Part shown: positions 18,514 to 26,584 of the stretch, piece by piece
How positions within the stretch are numbered: position 1 is the first letter of the stretch
Layout: the number at the start of each line of letters is the position of its first letter
Assembly (NCBI RefSeq): GCF_029871245.1
Contig: NZ_SSON01000038.1
Location: forward strand, 46,941-110,940
Origin: Pseudomonas sp. BN102
Lineage (GTDB): Bacteria > Pseudomonadota > Gammaproteobacteria > Pseudomonadales > Pseudomonadaceae
Direction of reading: 5' to 3'
DNA: 64,000 nt
Notes under the pieces: model-generated
Seen by the model: only the letters and a program-made list of their open reading frames with translations
Databases searched by the model: none
Told to the model about the DNA's origin: nothing
Position numbers and translations under genes: made by a program

Positions 18514-19599
18514 TCAATGCGCCGGCGGCAGGAAGAATCGAGCAGACAATGGCAGGTGATCGGAGATGCGCAGGGTATCGCTCTGCCGCACCCTCGCTTC
18601 GATGCGGGTCAGGCTGGGGCTGTGGAAGAGGTAGTCCAGGGTGCGGTCCGGACCCTTCACCCGCGGGTCGTTGGGGAAGTGGGTGAACCACTGCGCCTGT
18701 TGCGCGCCGCTGGTTTCCTCGACGCTGGGAGTCATCGGGTACCGGTTCCAGAGTGCCTTCAGCTCGCTCTCGGGGGCGTAGCGGCTGCGCTGGGCCGGCG
18801 CCAGGCGGTCGTACTGGCCGGGGGGGAGCTGGCTGAAGTCGCCGCCCAGCACCCAGGGCAGTCCTTCGGATTGCAGCTGGTCGAGCAGGCCACGGGTCAT
18901 GGCCACCTGACGTTTCAGGGTTTCCTGGTCGTCGGCCAGGGCATCCAGGTGAGTGTTGATCGCCGCCAGGCGGCCGCCGCCGCGGATCGGCAGGTAGCTC
19001 ACCAGCAGGGCGCGCTTCTTGTCGAACTGGCGGCTGACGGGGTCGTTGTCCGCCAGGGGCAGTTGCAGGCGTTCGGCACTCTCGATGCGGAAGCGGCTGA
19101 GGGTGGCCAGCTTCATGCCGACACTGCCGAGGATTCGCGGATGGGGCACGAAGGAAGCCTTCCAATAGAAGGCCTGGCTGGCGCAGGGATAGAGGTCGGC
19201 CAGGCGCTCCTGGAGCAGGGCCAGTTGGTCCTGGTAGTCAGTGGCCCGGGTGCCTTCGTGCAGTTCCTGCAGGTTGACGATGTCCGGCTGTTCCTCGCGA
19301 ATCACCCGCACCGCTTCGTCCAGGCTGTAGGCCAGGTCCTCGGGGGTGGGGCGTTCATCCGGGCCTTTGCCGTCGGGCAGGTCGTAGTAGAAGACGTAGC
19401 GCTTGCCGGCCAGGTACTGCAGGTTCCAGGTCATCACCTTGAGCGCCTGGCCGGGCTGCAGTTGCGGCGCCTCCGCCAGGCAGGCGAGGGGAGCCGCTTC
19501 GCGTTCCGCAGGATGCCAGGTCAGCGCATAGATCAGGGCGACCAGGGCAACGGCGAAGACCGACAGGCTGAGCAGGGCTAAACGCAGGACTCGGGACAT
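18514..19599 (-). CDS. membrane-anchored endonuclease/exonuclease/phosphatase family protein
   Basis: 361 residues. One N-terminal membrane helix (LRLALLSLSVFAVALVALIY), then an EEP (DNase I-like) domain: KVMTWNLQYLAG, IVNLQELHE (catalytic Glu), LAAINTHLDALADD, VLGGDFSQLP, and RISDHLPLSARF (final Asp-His). The substrate may be nucleic acid, a phosphoinositide-like lipid or another phosphodiester; the sequence does not decide. ATG at 19599 chosen because the helix follows directly; the frame is open 24 codons further. Confidence 0.86.
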   Translation of the reverse strand: MSRVLRLALLSLSVFAVALVALIYALTWHPAEREAAPLACLAEAPQLQPGQALKVMTWNLQYLAGKRYVFYYDLPDGKGPDERPTPEDLAYSLDEAVRVIREEQPDIVNLQELHEGTRATDYQDQLALLQERLADLYPCASQAFYWKASFVPHPRILGSVGMKLATLSRFRIESAERLQLPLADNDPVSRQFDKKRALLVSYLPIRGGGRLAAINTHLDALADDQETLKRQVAMTRGLLDQLQSEGLPWVLGGDFSQLPPGQYDRLAPAQRSRYAPESELKALWNRYPMTPSVEETSGAQQAQWFTHFPNDPRVKGPDRTLDYLFHSPSLTRIEARVRQSDTLRISDHLPLSARFFLPPAH

Positions 19600-19687
19600 C
19601 GGCAAGGGCTGGGAACTATGCTGGAAGAGGGCGAGCATACCCGAGAGGCCGCCGCGGCCCAACCCAAGCACGCCCGGGAGGAGTGCC

Positions 19688-19936
19688 GTGACCAGTGAGC
19701 CGCTGATCGCCCAGAAGGGCCCCTACGAAGTCGAGGTGGAAGCCGGCCAGGACTACTTCTGGTGTCGCTGCGGACGCAGTCAGCAACAGCCGTTCTGCGA
19801 CGGTTCGCACAAGGGGACAGGCCTGGTCCCGCTCAAATTTCATGCAGAAGTCAGCGAAACCTTGTATTTCTGTGGTTGCAAACATAGCCATTCGCCTCCT
19901 TGCTGCGATGGTACCCACAACCAACTGAACGATTGA
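19688..19936 (+). CDS. CDGSH iron-sulfur domain protein with two motifs
   Basis: 82 residues containing two tandem CDGSH zinc-finger-like [2Fe-2S] motifs: CRCGRSQQQPFCDGSHKG at 26-43 and CGCKHSHSPPCCDGTHN at 62-78. Each supplies the 3-Cys/1-His cluster ligands of mitoNEET-type proteins. Small soluble bacterial members probably act in redox or cluster transfer. GTG start at 19688 after GGGAGGAGTGCC. The next gene starts 13 bases later and may be cotranscribed. Confidence 0.9.
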   Translation: MTSEPLIAQKGPYEVEVEAGQDYFWCRCGRSQQQPFCDGSHKGTGLVPLKFHAEVSETLYFCGCKHSHSPPCCDGTHNQLND

Positions 19937-19949
19937 TCCGGGAGCCGGC

Positions 19950-20750
19950 ATGCCGCTGGGCGCAGTCCTCTGGTCATTGCTGTCCTTGCTTGTCAGGCCG
20001 AATCGCCGCCGCTGCCTGCCGGTCCTGTTGCTGCTGCCCGGTCTCGTCGGGGCGGAGGAGCCGGCGCCGCTGCGGGTGATGACCGACTTCTGGCCACCCT
20101 TTCGCATCGCCGGCCCGGAGGGTGAGCTGCGCGGCCTGGACCTGGACCTGCTGAATGAACTCGGGCGCCGCACCGGGTTGCGCTTCGAGGTGCAGCGCGT
20201 GCCCTGGTCGCGGGGGCTGGCAGCCCTCGAGCGGGGTTCGGCGGACATGATGACGGGCCTCGCCCGGACGCCCGAGCGCGACCGCTATATCGACTATCTG
20301 GAACGCCCCTATTTCACCTGCGCGCCGCGCTTCTACAGCCGGCCGGAGCTGGCCCAGGGCGTCACCGGTTATCCCCAGTTGAGCCAGTACGACATCGGAT
20401 TCGTCCGGGGTTCGGCCTATTTCGAACCCTTCGATTCCGATACCGCATTGCACAAGGTCGGAGTCGCCAGCGAGGGGCAGTTGCTGGACATGCTGCGCCA
20501 TAAGCGGCTGCAGCTGGTGATAGGCACCGACTGCCAGGTGGACTACGAACTGCTGCGCGACCCGCATCTGGCCGGGCGCATCGTCAAGCTGGCCTACCGG
20601 CCGCCGGCGCGCACCGAGCTATTCCTCGGCTTCTCGCGGCAGCGACCCCTGCAGGCCCAGCGACGGGCCATAGCCGAGGCCATGGGGCAGATGATCGATG
20701 AAGGCTGGGTCCTGGATGCCGCGCGGCGCTATCGCCCCGGCGCTCAGTGA
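19950..20750 (+). CDS. periplasmic solute-binding protein, family 3 type
   Basis: 266 residues: signal peptide (to about residue 30, LPVLLLLPGLVGAEE) and a bacterial extracellular solute-binding family 3 domain (LRVMTDFWPPFRI, GLDLDLLNELGRRTGLRFEV, SADMMTGLARTPERDRYIDY). No permease or ATPase gene is nearby, so it may be an orphan receptor rather than part of an importer. It ends overlapping the convergent VOC gene by 7 bases. Confidence 0.85.
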   Translation: MPLGAVLWSLLSLLVRPNRRRCLPVLLLLPGLVGAEEPAPLRVMTDFWPPFRIAGPEGELRGLDLDLLNELGRRTGLRFEVQRVPWSRGLAALERGSADMMTGLARTPERDRYIDYLERPYFTCAPRFYSRPELAQGVTGYPQLSQYDIGFVRGSAYFEPFDSDTALHKVGVASEGQLLDMLRHKRLQLVIGTDCQVDYELLRDPHLAGRIVKLAYRPPARTELFLGFSRQRPLQAQRRAIAEAMGQMIDEGWVLDAARRYRPGAQ

Positions 20751-21181
20751 GCGTGGGGCTCGACGTAGAGCTCGTAGCCAGGGTCCAGGGACATGTCCCA
20801 GAAGGCCGCCTCGATCTTGTGTCCGTCCAGGTCGCGTACGAAGCAACCGTAGTAGGGGTCGCCATACTCCGGGCGTGGGCCGGGGGCGCCGTCGCCCTGG
20901 GCGCCGGCGTCCAGCGCCGCCTCGAAGAACGCCAGCACGGCGTCCTTGCTGGGGGCGAAGAAGCCGAAATGGGTGCCGTTGCCGACACTGGCCGGGCGGC
21001 CGTCGATGGGCGTCTGGACCCAGAATTCCGGGTATTCGCGGCCGTAGGCCACGGCGCCGGGGTGTTCCATGATTCGCTTGCAGCCCAAGGTGGGCAGCAC
21101 CTTGTCGTAGAAGGCGACGGCGCGCGCGAAGTCGTTGGTGCCCAGGGAGATGTGGGAGAGGATGCTGGGGTTCTCGGACAT
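20744..21181 (-). CDS. VOC family (glyoxalase-like) protein
   Basis: 145 residues with the paired beta-alpha-beta-beta-beta modules of the vicinal-oxygen-chelate fold: ILSHISLGTNDFARAVAFYD, HFGFFAPSKDAVLAFFEAAL, YYGCFVRDLDGHKIEAAFWD. Probable metal ligands are His in SHISLG and Glu in KIEAAF. Reaction unknown. ATG at 21181 (MSENPSILSHISLG) after AAGGAGGATTCCAGC; the frame extends 37 codons upstream through a repeat and is not real there. Confidence 0.85.
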   Translation of the reverse strand: MSENPSILSHISLGTNDFARAVAFYDKVLPTLGCKRIMEHPGAVAYGREYPEFWVQTPIDGRPASVGNGTHFGFFAPSKDAVLAFFEAALDAGAQGDGAPGPRPEYGDPYYGCFVRDLDGHKIEAAFWDMSLDPGYELYVEPHAH

Positions 21182-21214
21182 GCTGGAATCCTCCTTGAAT
21201 GGACCAGCAAGCCT

Positions 21215-21301
21215 AGCAGGCGATTGAAAAACTGCTGCGCTCGGCCATGCGTCGTTGACGTCAGCCTGGCAGGCGTTCGCTACGTTTTTCAACAGCCTGC
21301 T
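21215..21301. repeat. long inverted repeat between two minus-strand genes
   Basis: AGCAGGCGATTGAAAAAC at 21215-21232 is the near-perfect inverse of GTTTTTCAACAGCCTGCT at 21284-21301 (16 of 18 matched), with about 50 bases between that are themselves partly complementary (CTGCTGCGCTCGGCC against GGCGTTCGCTACG). A large stem-loop; the poly-A/poly-T arms let it act as a terminator for the YciC-like gene. Confidence 0.75.
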
Positions 21302-21310
21302 GGACGCGGT

Positions 21311-21973
21311 TCACTGCTCCGTCGCCCTCTCGGTCACCAGGGTGAACATCCGGTACAGGGTGACGCTGACGAACAGCTGGAAGAAGCTGTTGAAGCTCTC
21401 CAGCAGCACGGTGCCCACCGGGTCCGGGCTATCCCCCAGCGCGCCGTAGGCGAACCAGTCCACCAGCCAGATCGGTCCCATCACCAGCAGCACGCAGGAC
21501 AGGATGGTGAAGAAATGCCCCTTGGTGAGCTCGAAGCTTTCCTTGATGGCGTCCAGCGGTGACTTGCCCTCCAGCACCAGCAGGTATTCGGCGAAGGCCA
21601 GCTTGATCATCACGTAGACGCCGGGAAGGATCAGCATCCAGACGCCGACCATGATCAGCAGGGTGCTGATGGCCGCCAGCACGGCGAAGGATGGCCAGCG
21701 GAACAGTGCCATCTCCATGACCTGCCTGGGCTTCAGGCGGATGCGGTGGCTGCGGCTGTCGACGAAGATGATCAGCGCGCCGATGTAGACCGGATAGAAC
21801 AGCATGCTGAGCACTATCGAGGCGCCCTGGGACTTGTCCGGGCCGAGCCAGGCGATCAGGCCCTGCTGGGAGATGGCTTCGATGAAGATCGCCGGCAGAC
21901 AGAGCAGGACGATCTCGCCGACGTTGCGGGAGAAGAAGTACCAGGAGTCGCGCAGCAGCTCGAACGGGTTCAT
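21311..21973 (-). CDS. YciC-like inner-membrane protein
   Basis: 220 residues with five or six hydrophobic helices and no signal peptide. The segments FFSRNVGEIVLLCLPAIFIE, VGVWMLILPGVYVMIKLAFA and KSPLDAIKESFELTKGHFF are typical of the YciC/UPF0259 family and of DUF975-like membrane proteins. Function unknown. Single gene flanked by the inverted repeat at 21215-21301 and by a 200-base non-coding stretch. Confidence 0.83.
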   Translation of the reverse strand: MNPFELLRDSWYFFSRNVGEIVLLCLPAIFIEAISQQGLIAWLGPDKSQGASIVLSMLFYPVYIGALIIFVDSRSHRIRLKPRQVMEMALFRWPSFAVLAAISTLLIMVGVWMLILPGVYVMIKLAFAEYLLVLEGKSPLDAIKESFELTKGHFFTILSCVLLVMGPIWLVDWFAYGALGDSPDPVGTVLLESFNSFFQLFVSVTLYRMFTLVTERATEQ

Positions 21974-22177
21974 CAGTGGGCATTCACATCTTGCGGCAGA
22001 AGGTCTTGCGCACTTTAGCCCAAGCCACGGCTGCCACCAAAGGCAACCTCAGGCGGAACATGGCGCAGCACCCGGTTGGGCAGCACCGGCAGCAGCCGGG
22101 CGAGGTCGACGGTGGCCGCCTCCAGGGTGCGCTATCGCGGGCCGGGGGACGTGGTCAGGGAGCGTCATGATAAGGGC

Positions 22178-22903
22178 TCAGGGAGGGCTGAGGTCATCCA
22201 GTCCGGCTTCCGCCAGCACCTGGTGTTCGATTTGCTGCAGGCGGCCGCTCTTCGCCATGTGCTGCAGGACTTCCTCCAGGCGCGGCGCCAGCTCGCGATG
22301 GCGGGGATTGAGGTAGTGATGCATGGAGAACCGCTCCAGCACCGGGTGCAGCGGCTGGATGCCGCGCATGCCGTTCTGGCGCAGGAAGCACATGCCCGAG
22401 TAGTAATCCTCCACATGCACGTCGACGCGGCCGCCGGCCAGCTTGCGCATGCCGTTCTCCACGCCGTTGGATGGCGACAGGCGGACCCCCTTCAGGCGCA
22501 GTTCCAGGGCCGCCTTGCCACGCTCGAAACCCACCAGGTAGGGCTTGAGGCTGGACCAGCCACGCAGTCGCAGCGGGCGGTTGGCGAAGGCCACCGCATA
22601 GGAATCGAACAGCGGGGTGCGGATCAGCAGCAGGTCGCTGCGCTGCTCGGAGATCAGGTTGGTGCGGCACAGTTCGCCGTCATTCAGGCCGCGTTCGGCG
22701 TACTGCAGCGCACGGGCAGCCGGCGCGGCGCGGGTTTCGATGCTGATGCCCAGCTGGCCGTAAGCTTCCACCAGGATGCGCTGGCAGATCTGGAACAGTG
22801 GCAGGCCCTGGTCGGGGAAGGCACTGAATACCAGGCGAGCTTCGGCATGGCCAGGGGAGGAGAGCAGCAGCAGGGCGAGCAGCCAGCATCCATGGGCGCG
22901 CAT
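22178..22903 (-). CDS. periplasmic solute-binding-like protein
   Basis: 241 residues: signal peptide (CWLLALLLLSSPGHAEA, mature from about residue 21) and a diverged family-3 solute-binding fold (LVFSAFPDQGLPLFQICQRI, FDSYAVAFANRPLRLRGWSS, GGRVDVHVEDYYSGMCFLRQ). No transport genes accompany it. The ATG at 22903 is chosen because the signal peptide follows at once; the open frame upstream to 22996 has no good ribosome site. Confidence 0.8.
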   Translation of the reverse strand: MRAHGCWLLALLLLSSPGHAEARLVFSAFPDQGLPLFQICQRILVEAYGQLGISIETRAAPAARALQYAERGLNDGELCRTNLISEQRSDLLLIRTPLFDSYAVAFANRPLRLRGWSSLKPYLVGFERGKAALELRLKGVRLSPSNGVENGMRKLAGGRVDVHVEDYYSGMCFLRQNGMRGIQPLHPVLERFSMHHYLNPRHRELAPRLEEVLQHMAKSGRLQQIEHQVLAEAGLDDLSPP

Positions 22904-23059
22904 CGGACTATCGCCTGGGGCACGGCCTGCGCTGGAGTGACTGCCTGACGACGCCGCCTGCCATGGCGGGCGCCTTGCTCCCTGCGACAGACCCATGCGG
23001 TGGGTCGCGGCGTATTCCCCGTTCTCAGGATCCGCGGGGTTAGCTGCAACTATAGACGC

Positions 23060-23638
23060 CTACTGTAAGGGCGTCGGTCCGCTCGCCAGCAGCGCCTCGG
23101 CCCGAACCACCTCGGCATACTCGCCATGCAGGTTGGCCATGGCCATGTCGTGCACTTCCTCGGCGCTGCGCGGGCGACCGGCGAAGTCGGGCTTGGCGAA
23201 GGTGTAGCAGGCGTCCGTCACCACGGTCGTGGCGAAGCCCAGGTTGCCGGCGCTACGCGCCGTGGCCTCCACCGAGTTCTCGCTGGCCACGCCCACTACC
23301 ACCACCGCCTCGATGCCGCGCACCCGCAGCCAGCGCTCCAGGCCGCTGTTGGCGAAGGCATCGGGGACATTCTTCTCCAGCACCTGCTCGCGCTCTCGTG
23401 GCGCCAGCTCCGGCTGGAACAGCGCGCCGGGCTGGCCGGGGGCGAATACCGAATCCGCCTCGCGGGAAATGTGGCGGATATGCACCAGCGGCCAGCCGGC
23501 CCGGCGCCAGTGTGCCAGCAGTGCGGCGATTCGGGTTTCGGCGTCAGGGTTGTTGCGGGGCCGGTCCAGGCGTCGGATGCCTTGTTGCTGATCGATGATC
23601 AGCAGGGCACCTGGCGAGTTCTGCGCGGTCATATCCAC
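23060..23638 (-). CDS. isochorismatase-like hydrolase with Ser in place of the catalytic Cys
   Basis: 192 residues, cysteine-hydrolase (isochorismatase-like) fold: ALLIIDQQQGI (Asp16), LEKNVPDAFANSGLERWL (Lys of the triad), and VVVGVASENSVEATARSAG. In nicotinamidases and isochorismatases the last motif carries the nucleophile Cys before V-E-x-T-A-R; here that residue is Ser122 (codon TCG). I recall a subfamily with N-S-V-E-A-T-A-R, so this may be a fixed subfamily trait. Substrate unknown. GTG start at 23638 fits GGGAG spacing; ATG at 23632 is possible. Confidence 0.86.
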   Translation of the reverse strand: MDMTAQNSPGALLIIDQQQGIRRLDRPRNNPDAETRIAALLAHWRRAGWPLVHIRHISREADSVFAPGQPGALFQPELAPREREQVLEKNVPDAFANSGLERWLRVRGIEAVVVVGVASENSVEATARSAGNLGFATTVVTDACYTFAKPDFAGRPRSAEEVHDMAMANLHGEYAEVVRAEALLASGPTPLQ

Positions 23639-23717
23639 TTTCCACTCCCTGAGGCTGGCATACTGGCCGCAATCTACCCCTATCGAGCCGCCGCCAGCCA
23701 GCTGCCGAGGTATCGCG

Positions 23718-24197
23718 TTGAAGAAAATCGCAGTGTTCGCCGACGTGCAGAACCTCTATTACACGGTGCGCCACGCCTATGGCTGTCACTTCGACTACAG
23801 CGTCTTCTGGCAGAGCGTCAGCGCCGAAGGCGAGATAGTCGAAGCCAACGCCTATGCCATCGACCGTGGCGACCCCAAGCAACAGCAGTTCCAGCAGATC
23901 CTGCGCAACCTCGGCTTCCGGGTGAAGCTCAAGCCTTTCATCCAGCGCAGCGATGGCTCGGCCAAGGGCGACTGGGACGTCGGCATCACCATCGACGTGC
24001 TCGATGCCGCGCCCCGGGTGGACCAGGTGGTACTGGCCTCGGGCGACGGCGATTTCGACCTTCTGCTGGAGCGGGTGGCCCAGGCCCATGGCGTCGAGAC
24101 CCTGGTCTATGGCGTGCCCGGCCTGACCGCGCAATCCCTGATCCGTGCCGCCGACCGCTACCAGCCCATCGAAGGCAACCTGCTGCTGCGCAACTGA
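23718..24197 (+). CDS. NYN domain (LabA-like PIN-fold) protein
   Basis: 159 residues covering one NYN domain: KKIAVFADVQNLYYTVRHAY at the N-terminus, a central KGDWDVGITIDVLDA and VVLASGDGDFDLLLERVA. The four conserved Asp fit a PIN-like RNase metal site. Bacterial LabA/DUF88 members are predicted RNases; no target is known here. Start is TTG at 23718, following GAGG with 8-base spacing; no ATG is available near. Confidence 0.87.
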   Translation: MKKIAVFADVQNLYYTVRHAYGCHFDYSVFWQSVSAEGEIVEANAYAIDRGDPKQQQFQQILRNLGFRVKLKPFIQRSDGSAKGDWDVGITIDVLDAAPRVDQVVLASGDGDFDLLLERVAQAHGVETLVYGVPGLTAQSLIRAADRYQPIEGNLLLRN

Positions 24198-24222
24198 GCC
24201 CCATCCCGACCTGGAATCACCC

Positions 24223-24834
24223 GTGGACCCCATCGCTGTAATCGACTTCGAAACGACCGGCATCACGCCGGGCAACGACTGCCGCGCTACCGAGATAGGC
24301 GTGGTCATCCTCGACGGCGGTCGCATAGTCGACCGCTACCAGAGCCTGATGAATGCCGGCATCCCGGTACCCCCCTTCATCCAGAACCTCACCGGCATCA
24401 GCACTGCCATGCTGCGGGAGGCGCCACCCGTGGCGCAGGTGATGAACGAGGTGGCCGACTTCATCGGCGACCTTCCGCTGCTGGCGCACAACGCCTCCTT
24501 CGACCAGAAGTTCTGGGACTTCGAACTGGCGCGCATCGGCCGCACCCGCCGCCAGGCCTTCGCCTGTTCCCTGCTGCTGGCGCGGCGTCTGCTGCCCGAG
24601 GCGCCCAACCACAAGCTCGGCACCCTCAACGCCTGGGCACAGTTGCCCAACACCGGCAAGGCCCACCGCGCCCTGGCCGATGCCGAGATGGCGGCCAATC
24701 TCACCCTGCACCTGGCCGGGCGCCTGCGCGACAAGCACGGGATAAATGCGGTCTCGCACCAGCTGTTCTGCAGCCTGCAGAAGGTGCCGGCGGCGAAGAT
24801 TCCCGAAGCGCTGAGGCGGCATCGGGCAGGGTGA
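24223..24834 (+). CDS. DnaQ-like 3'-5' exonuclease
   Basis: 203 residues of the DEDD family: Exo I AVIDFETTGITPG, Exo II LLAHNASFDQKFWDFELARI, Exo III GKAHRALADAEMAANL (DEDDh type by the His). Similar to the proofreading epsilon subunit but in a separate, shorter protein; likely single-strand DNA or RNA trimming. GTG start at 24223 gives MDPIAVIDFETTG. It follows the NYN gene by 25 bases on the same strand, so two nucleases are probably cotranscribed. Confidence 0.88.
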   Translation: MDPIAVIDFETTGITPGNDCRATEIGVVILDGGRIVDRYQSLMNAGIPVPPFIQNLTGISTAMLREAPPVAQVMNEVADFIGDLPLLAHNASFDQKFWDFELARIGRTRRQAFACSLLLARRLLPEAPNHKLGTLNAWAQLPNTGKAHRALADAEMAANLTLHLAGRLRDKHGINAVSHQLFCSLQKVPAAKIPEALRRHRAG

Positions 24835-24848
24835 GGCAGGGCGTTACC

Positions 24849-24936
24849 GTAGGTTGGCGCCGAGCGGAGCGAGGCCCAACATTTTCGGGCGCAGAGGTTC
24901 TGGACGTTGGGCTTCGCAGGCTCAGCACCAACCTGC
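24849..24936. repeat. inverted repeat, GTAGGTTGG family
   Basis: Starts GTAGGTTGGCGCCGAG and ends CTCAGCACCAACCTGC, with inner GCCCAAC/GTTGGGC arms. A second copy is at 63207-63294. Located directly after a stop codon in both cases, so a mobile intergenic palindrome or a terminator. Confidence 0.75.
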
Positions 24937-24955
24937 GTTAGCTTCGGCGTGAGCT

Positions 24956-25435
24956 TCAGCCCTTCACCGTCCGCAGCGTCTCCACCTTCGCTCCGCGCTC
25001 CTGCAGCACCCCGGGAATCCTTTGCTCGAAGGGCGTGGAGAGGATCAGCGAAGTCTTGGTCGCGCCATACTTGCCGATCTGGTCGATCAGGTCCTGCAGT
25101 TCCGGCATCGAGGCCACGGCGGCCTTGATCAGCAGGCAGGCATCGCCGGTGACACGGTGGCAGAGGTTGAGCTGCGGAATATTCTCCAGTGCTTCCTGGG
25201 TCCGCTTGTAGTCGCGATCGGTGATGCGCAGTTCGATCACGCATTCGATGGGCAGCCCCACCTTCGCCAGGTCCACATTGGCGTGGTAGCCGGTGATGAT
25301 CCCGGCGGCCTCCAGCTTGGCCACCCGGTCGGCCACCGCCGGCGGCGAGAGGTTGACCCGGCGTGCCAGGTCGGCGAAGGACGCGCGGCCATTCTCGATA
25401 AGCGCCGCAAGCAGCAGGCGGTCGTACTTGTCCAC
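24956..25435 (-). CDS. Lrp/AsnC family transcriptional regulator
   Basis: 159 residues: HTH (KYDRLLLAALIENGRASFAD, LSPPAVADRVAKLEAAGIIT) and RAM domain (VIELRITDRDYKRTQEALEN, CHRVTGDACLLIKAAVASMP). Distinct from the Lrp at 13091-13570 (different HTH recognition helix). GTG start at 25435 after GGAGGTCCT. Divergent from the EamA exporter gene 161 bases away, the classic layout of an Lrp-type regulator that controls an amino-acid or metabolite exporter. Confidence 0.92.
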   Translation of the reverse strand: MDKYDRLLLAALIENGRASFADLARRVNLSPPAVADRVAKLEAAGIITGYHANVDLAKVGLPIECVIELRITDRDYKRTQEALENIPQLNLCHRVTGDACLLIKAAVASMPELQDLIDQIGKYGATKTSLILSTPFEQRIPGVLQERGAKVETLRTVKG

Positions 25436-25596
25436 AGGACCTCCGAAATCAGCCTCTGTCGAATCAACGGCAGAGGATCAAGAAAACAGTGCTTTCCAAG
25501 GTTTATAAAGCAATGAATAAGGCTTTCGTCCTTATTCAGCGCTCATCGCCTTACTTAGAATAGACACCTCAATCCTCCCTGTGTCGAGTTCCGATC

Positions 25597-26523
25597 ATGC
25601 CAGCGCGCCGTGTTCCCCTACTGCTGATAGGTGCCTTCATCGCCCTCTACCTGATCTGGGGCTCCACCTACCTCGCGATCCGCATCGGCGTCGAGTCCTG
25701 GCCGCCGCTGTTGATGGCCGGCATCCGCTTCGTGGTCGCCGGTGCCCTGATGTACGGCTTCCTGCGCTGGCGCGGGGCGCCCAACCCGAGCTGGCAGGAA
25801 TGGAAGTCCGCCGCTGCCATCGGTTTCCTCCTACTCAGCTGCGGCAATGGCGGCGTGACCCTGGCCGAGGACCTGGGCGTGGCCTCGGGCGTCGCGGCCC
25901 TGGCCGTGGCCACTGTGCCGCTGTTCGCCCTGCTGTTCGGGCTGATCTGGGGGCAGCGCACCACCCGCCTGGAATGGGCCGGCATCCTCCTCGGCCTGGT
26001 CGGCATCGGCCTGCTCAACCTGGGCTCCAACCTCCAGGCCAGTCCGCTGGGGGCCGTGCTGATCATCTTCGCCGCGGCGGCCTGGTCCTTCGGCTCGATG
26101 TGGAGCAAGAACCTCAAGCTGCCCGCTGGCCCCATGGCCAGCGCCGTGGAAATGCTCGCTGGCGGCTTTGCCCTGTTGGCCGGCAGCCTGCTCAGTGGCG
26201 AACGCCTGGTCGCCGCGCCGACCTCCGCCGGCTGGGCTGCGCTGGCCTATCTGATCGTCTTTGGCTCGATCATCGCCTTCAGCTCCTATCTCTACCTGCT
26301 GAAGAACGTGCGACCCGCCGCGGCCACCAGCTACGCCTATGTCAACCCGGTGGTGGCGGTGCTGCTGGGCATCGGCTTCGCCGGCGAGCAGATCGGCATG
26401 GAAGAAGGCCTGGCCATGCTGGTGATCATCGGCGCCGTGGTGCTGATCGGCCTGCCGCAGTGGCGCGAGCGCAAGGAAGAGCAGGTGCGCAAGGCCGAAG
26501 GGTTGCAAGAGCAGACCAACTGA
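25597..26523 (+). CDS. yedA: EamA-family exporter (YedA-like)
   Basis: 308 residues, ten predicted membrane helices in two EamA repeats (about 10-140 and 150-290). N-terminal IALYLIWGSTYLAIRIGVES and the second-repeat SSYLYLLKNVRPAAATSYAY are typical of YedA/RhaT-like drug/metabolite transporters. Acts in the inner membrane, probably exporting amino acids or related solutes. Regulation by the divergent Lrp protein is likely; the AT-rich gap 25470-25565 would hold its sites. Confidence 0.9.
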   Translation: MPARRVPLLLIGAFIALYLIWGSTYLAIRIGVESWPPLLMAGIRFVVAGALMYGFLRWRGAPNPSWQEWKSAAAIGFLLLSCGNGGVTLAEDLGVASGVAALAVATVPLFALLFGLIWGQRTTRLEWAGILLGLVGIGLLNLGSNLQASPLGAVLIIFAAAAWSFGSMWSKNLKLPAGPMASAVEMLAGGFALLAGSLLSGERLVAAPTSAGWAALAYLIVFGSIIAFSSYLYLLKNVRPAAATSYAYVNPVVAVLLGIGFAGEQIGMEEGLAMLVIIGAVVLIGLPQWRERKEEQVRKAEGLQEQTN

Positions 26524-26584
26524 TCCCGGAGGGCCGGGGCGGCCTGCTAGAATCGCGGCTTTTCCGCATACTACGGCTGCCCCC

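Noticed and set aside
21974..22177. Possible remnant of a coding region between the YciC-like and solute-binding genes
   Set aside because: A 38-codon stop-free stretch on the minus strand reads vaguely like coding sequence, but it has no start, no homology I recognise and stops at both ends; chance is likely.
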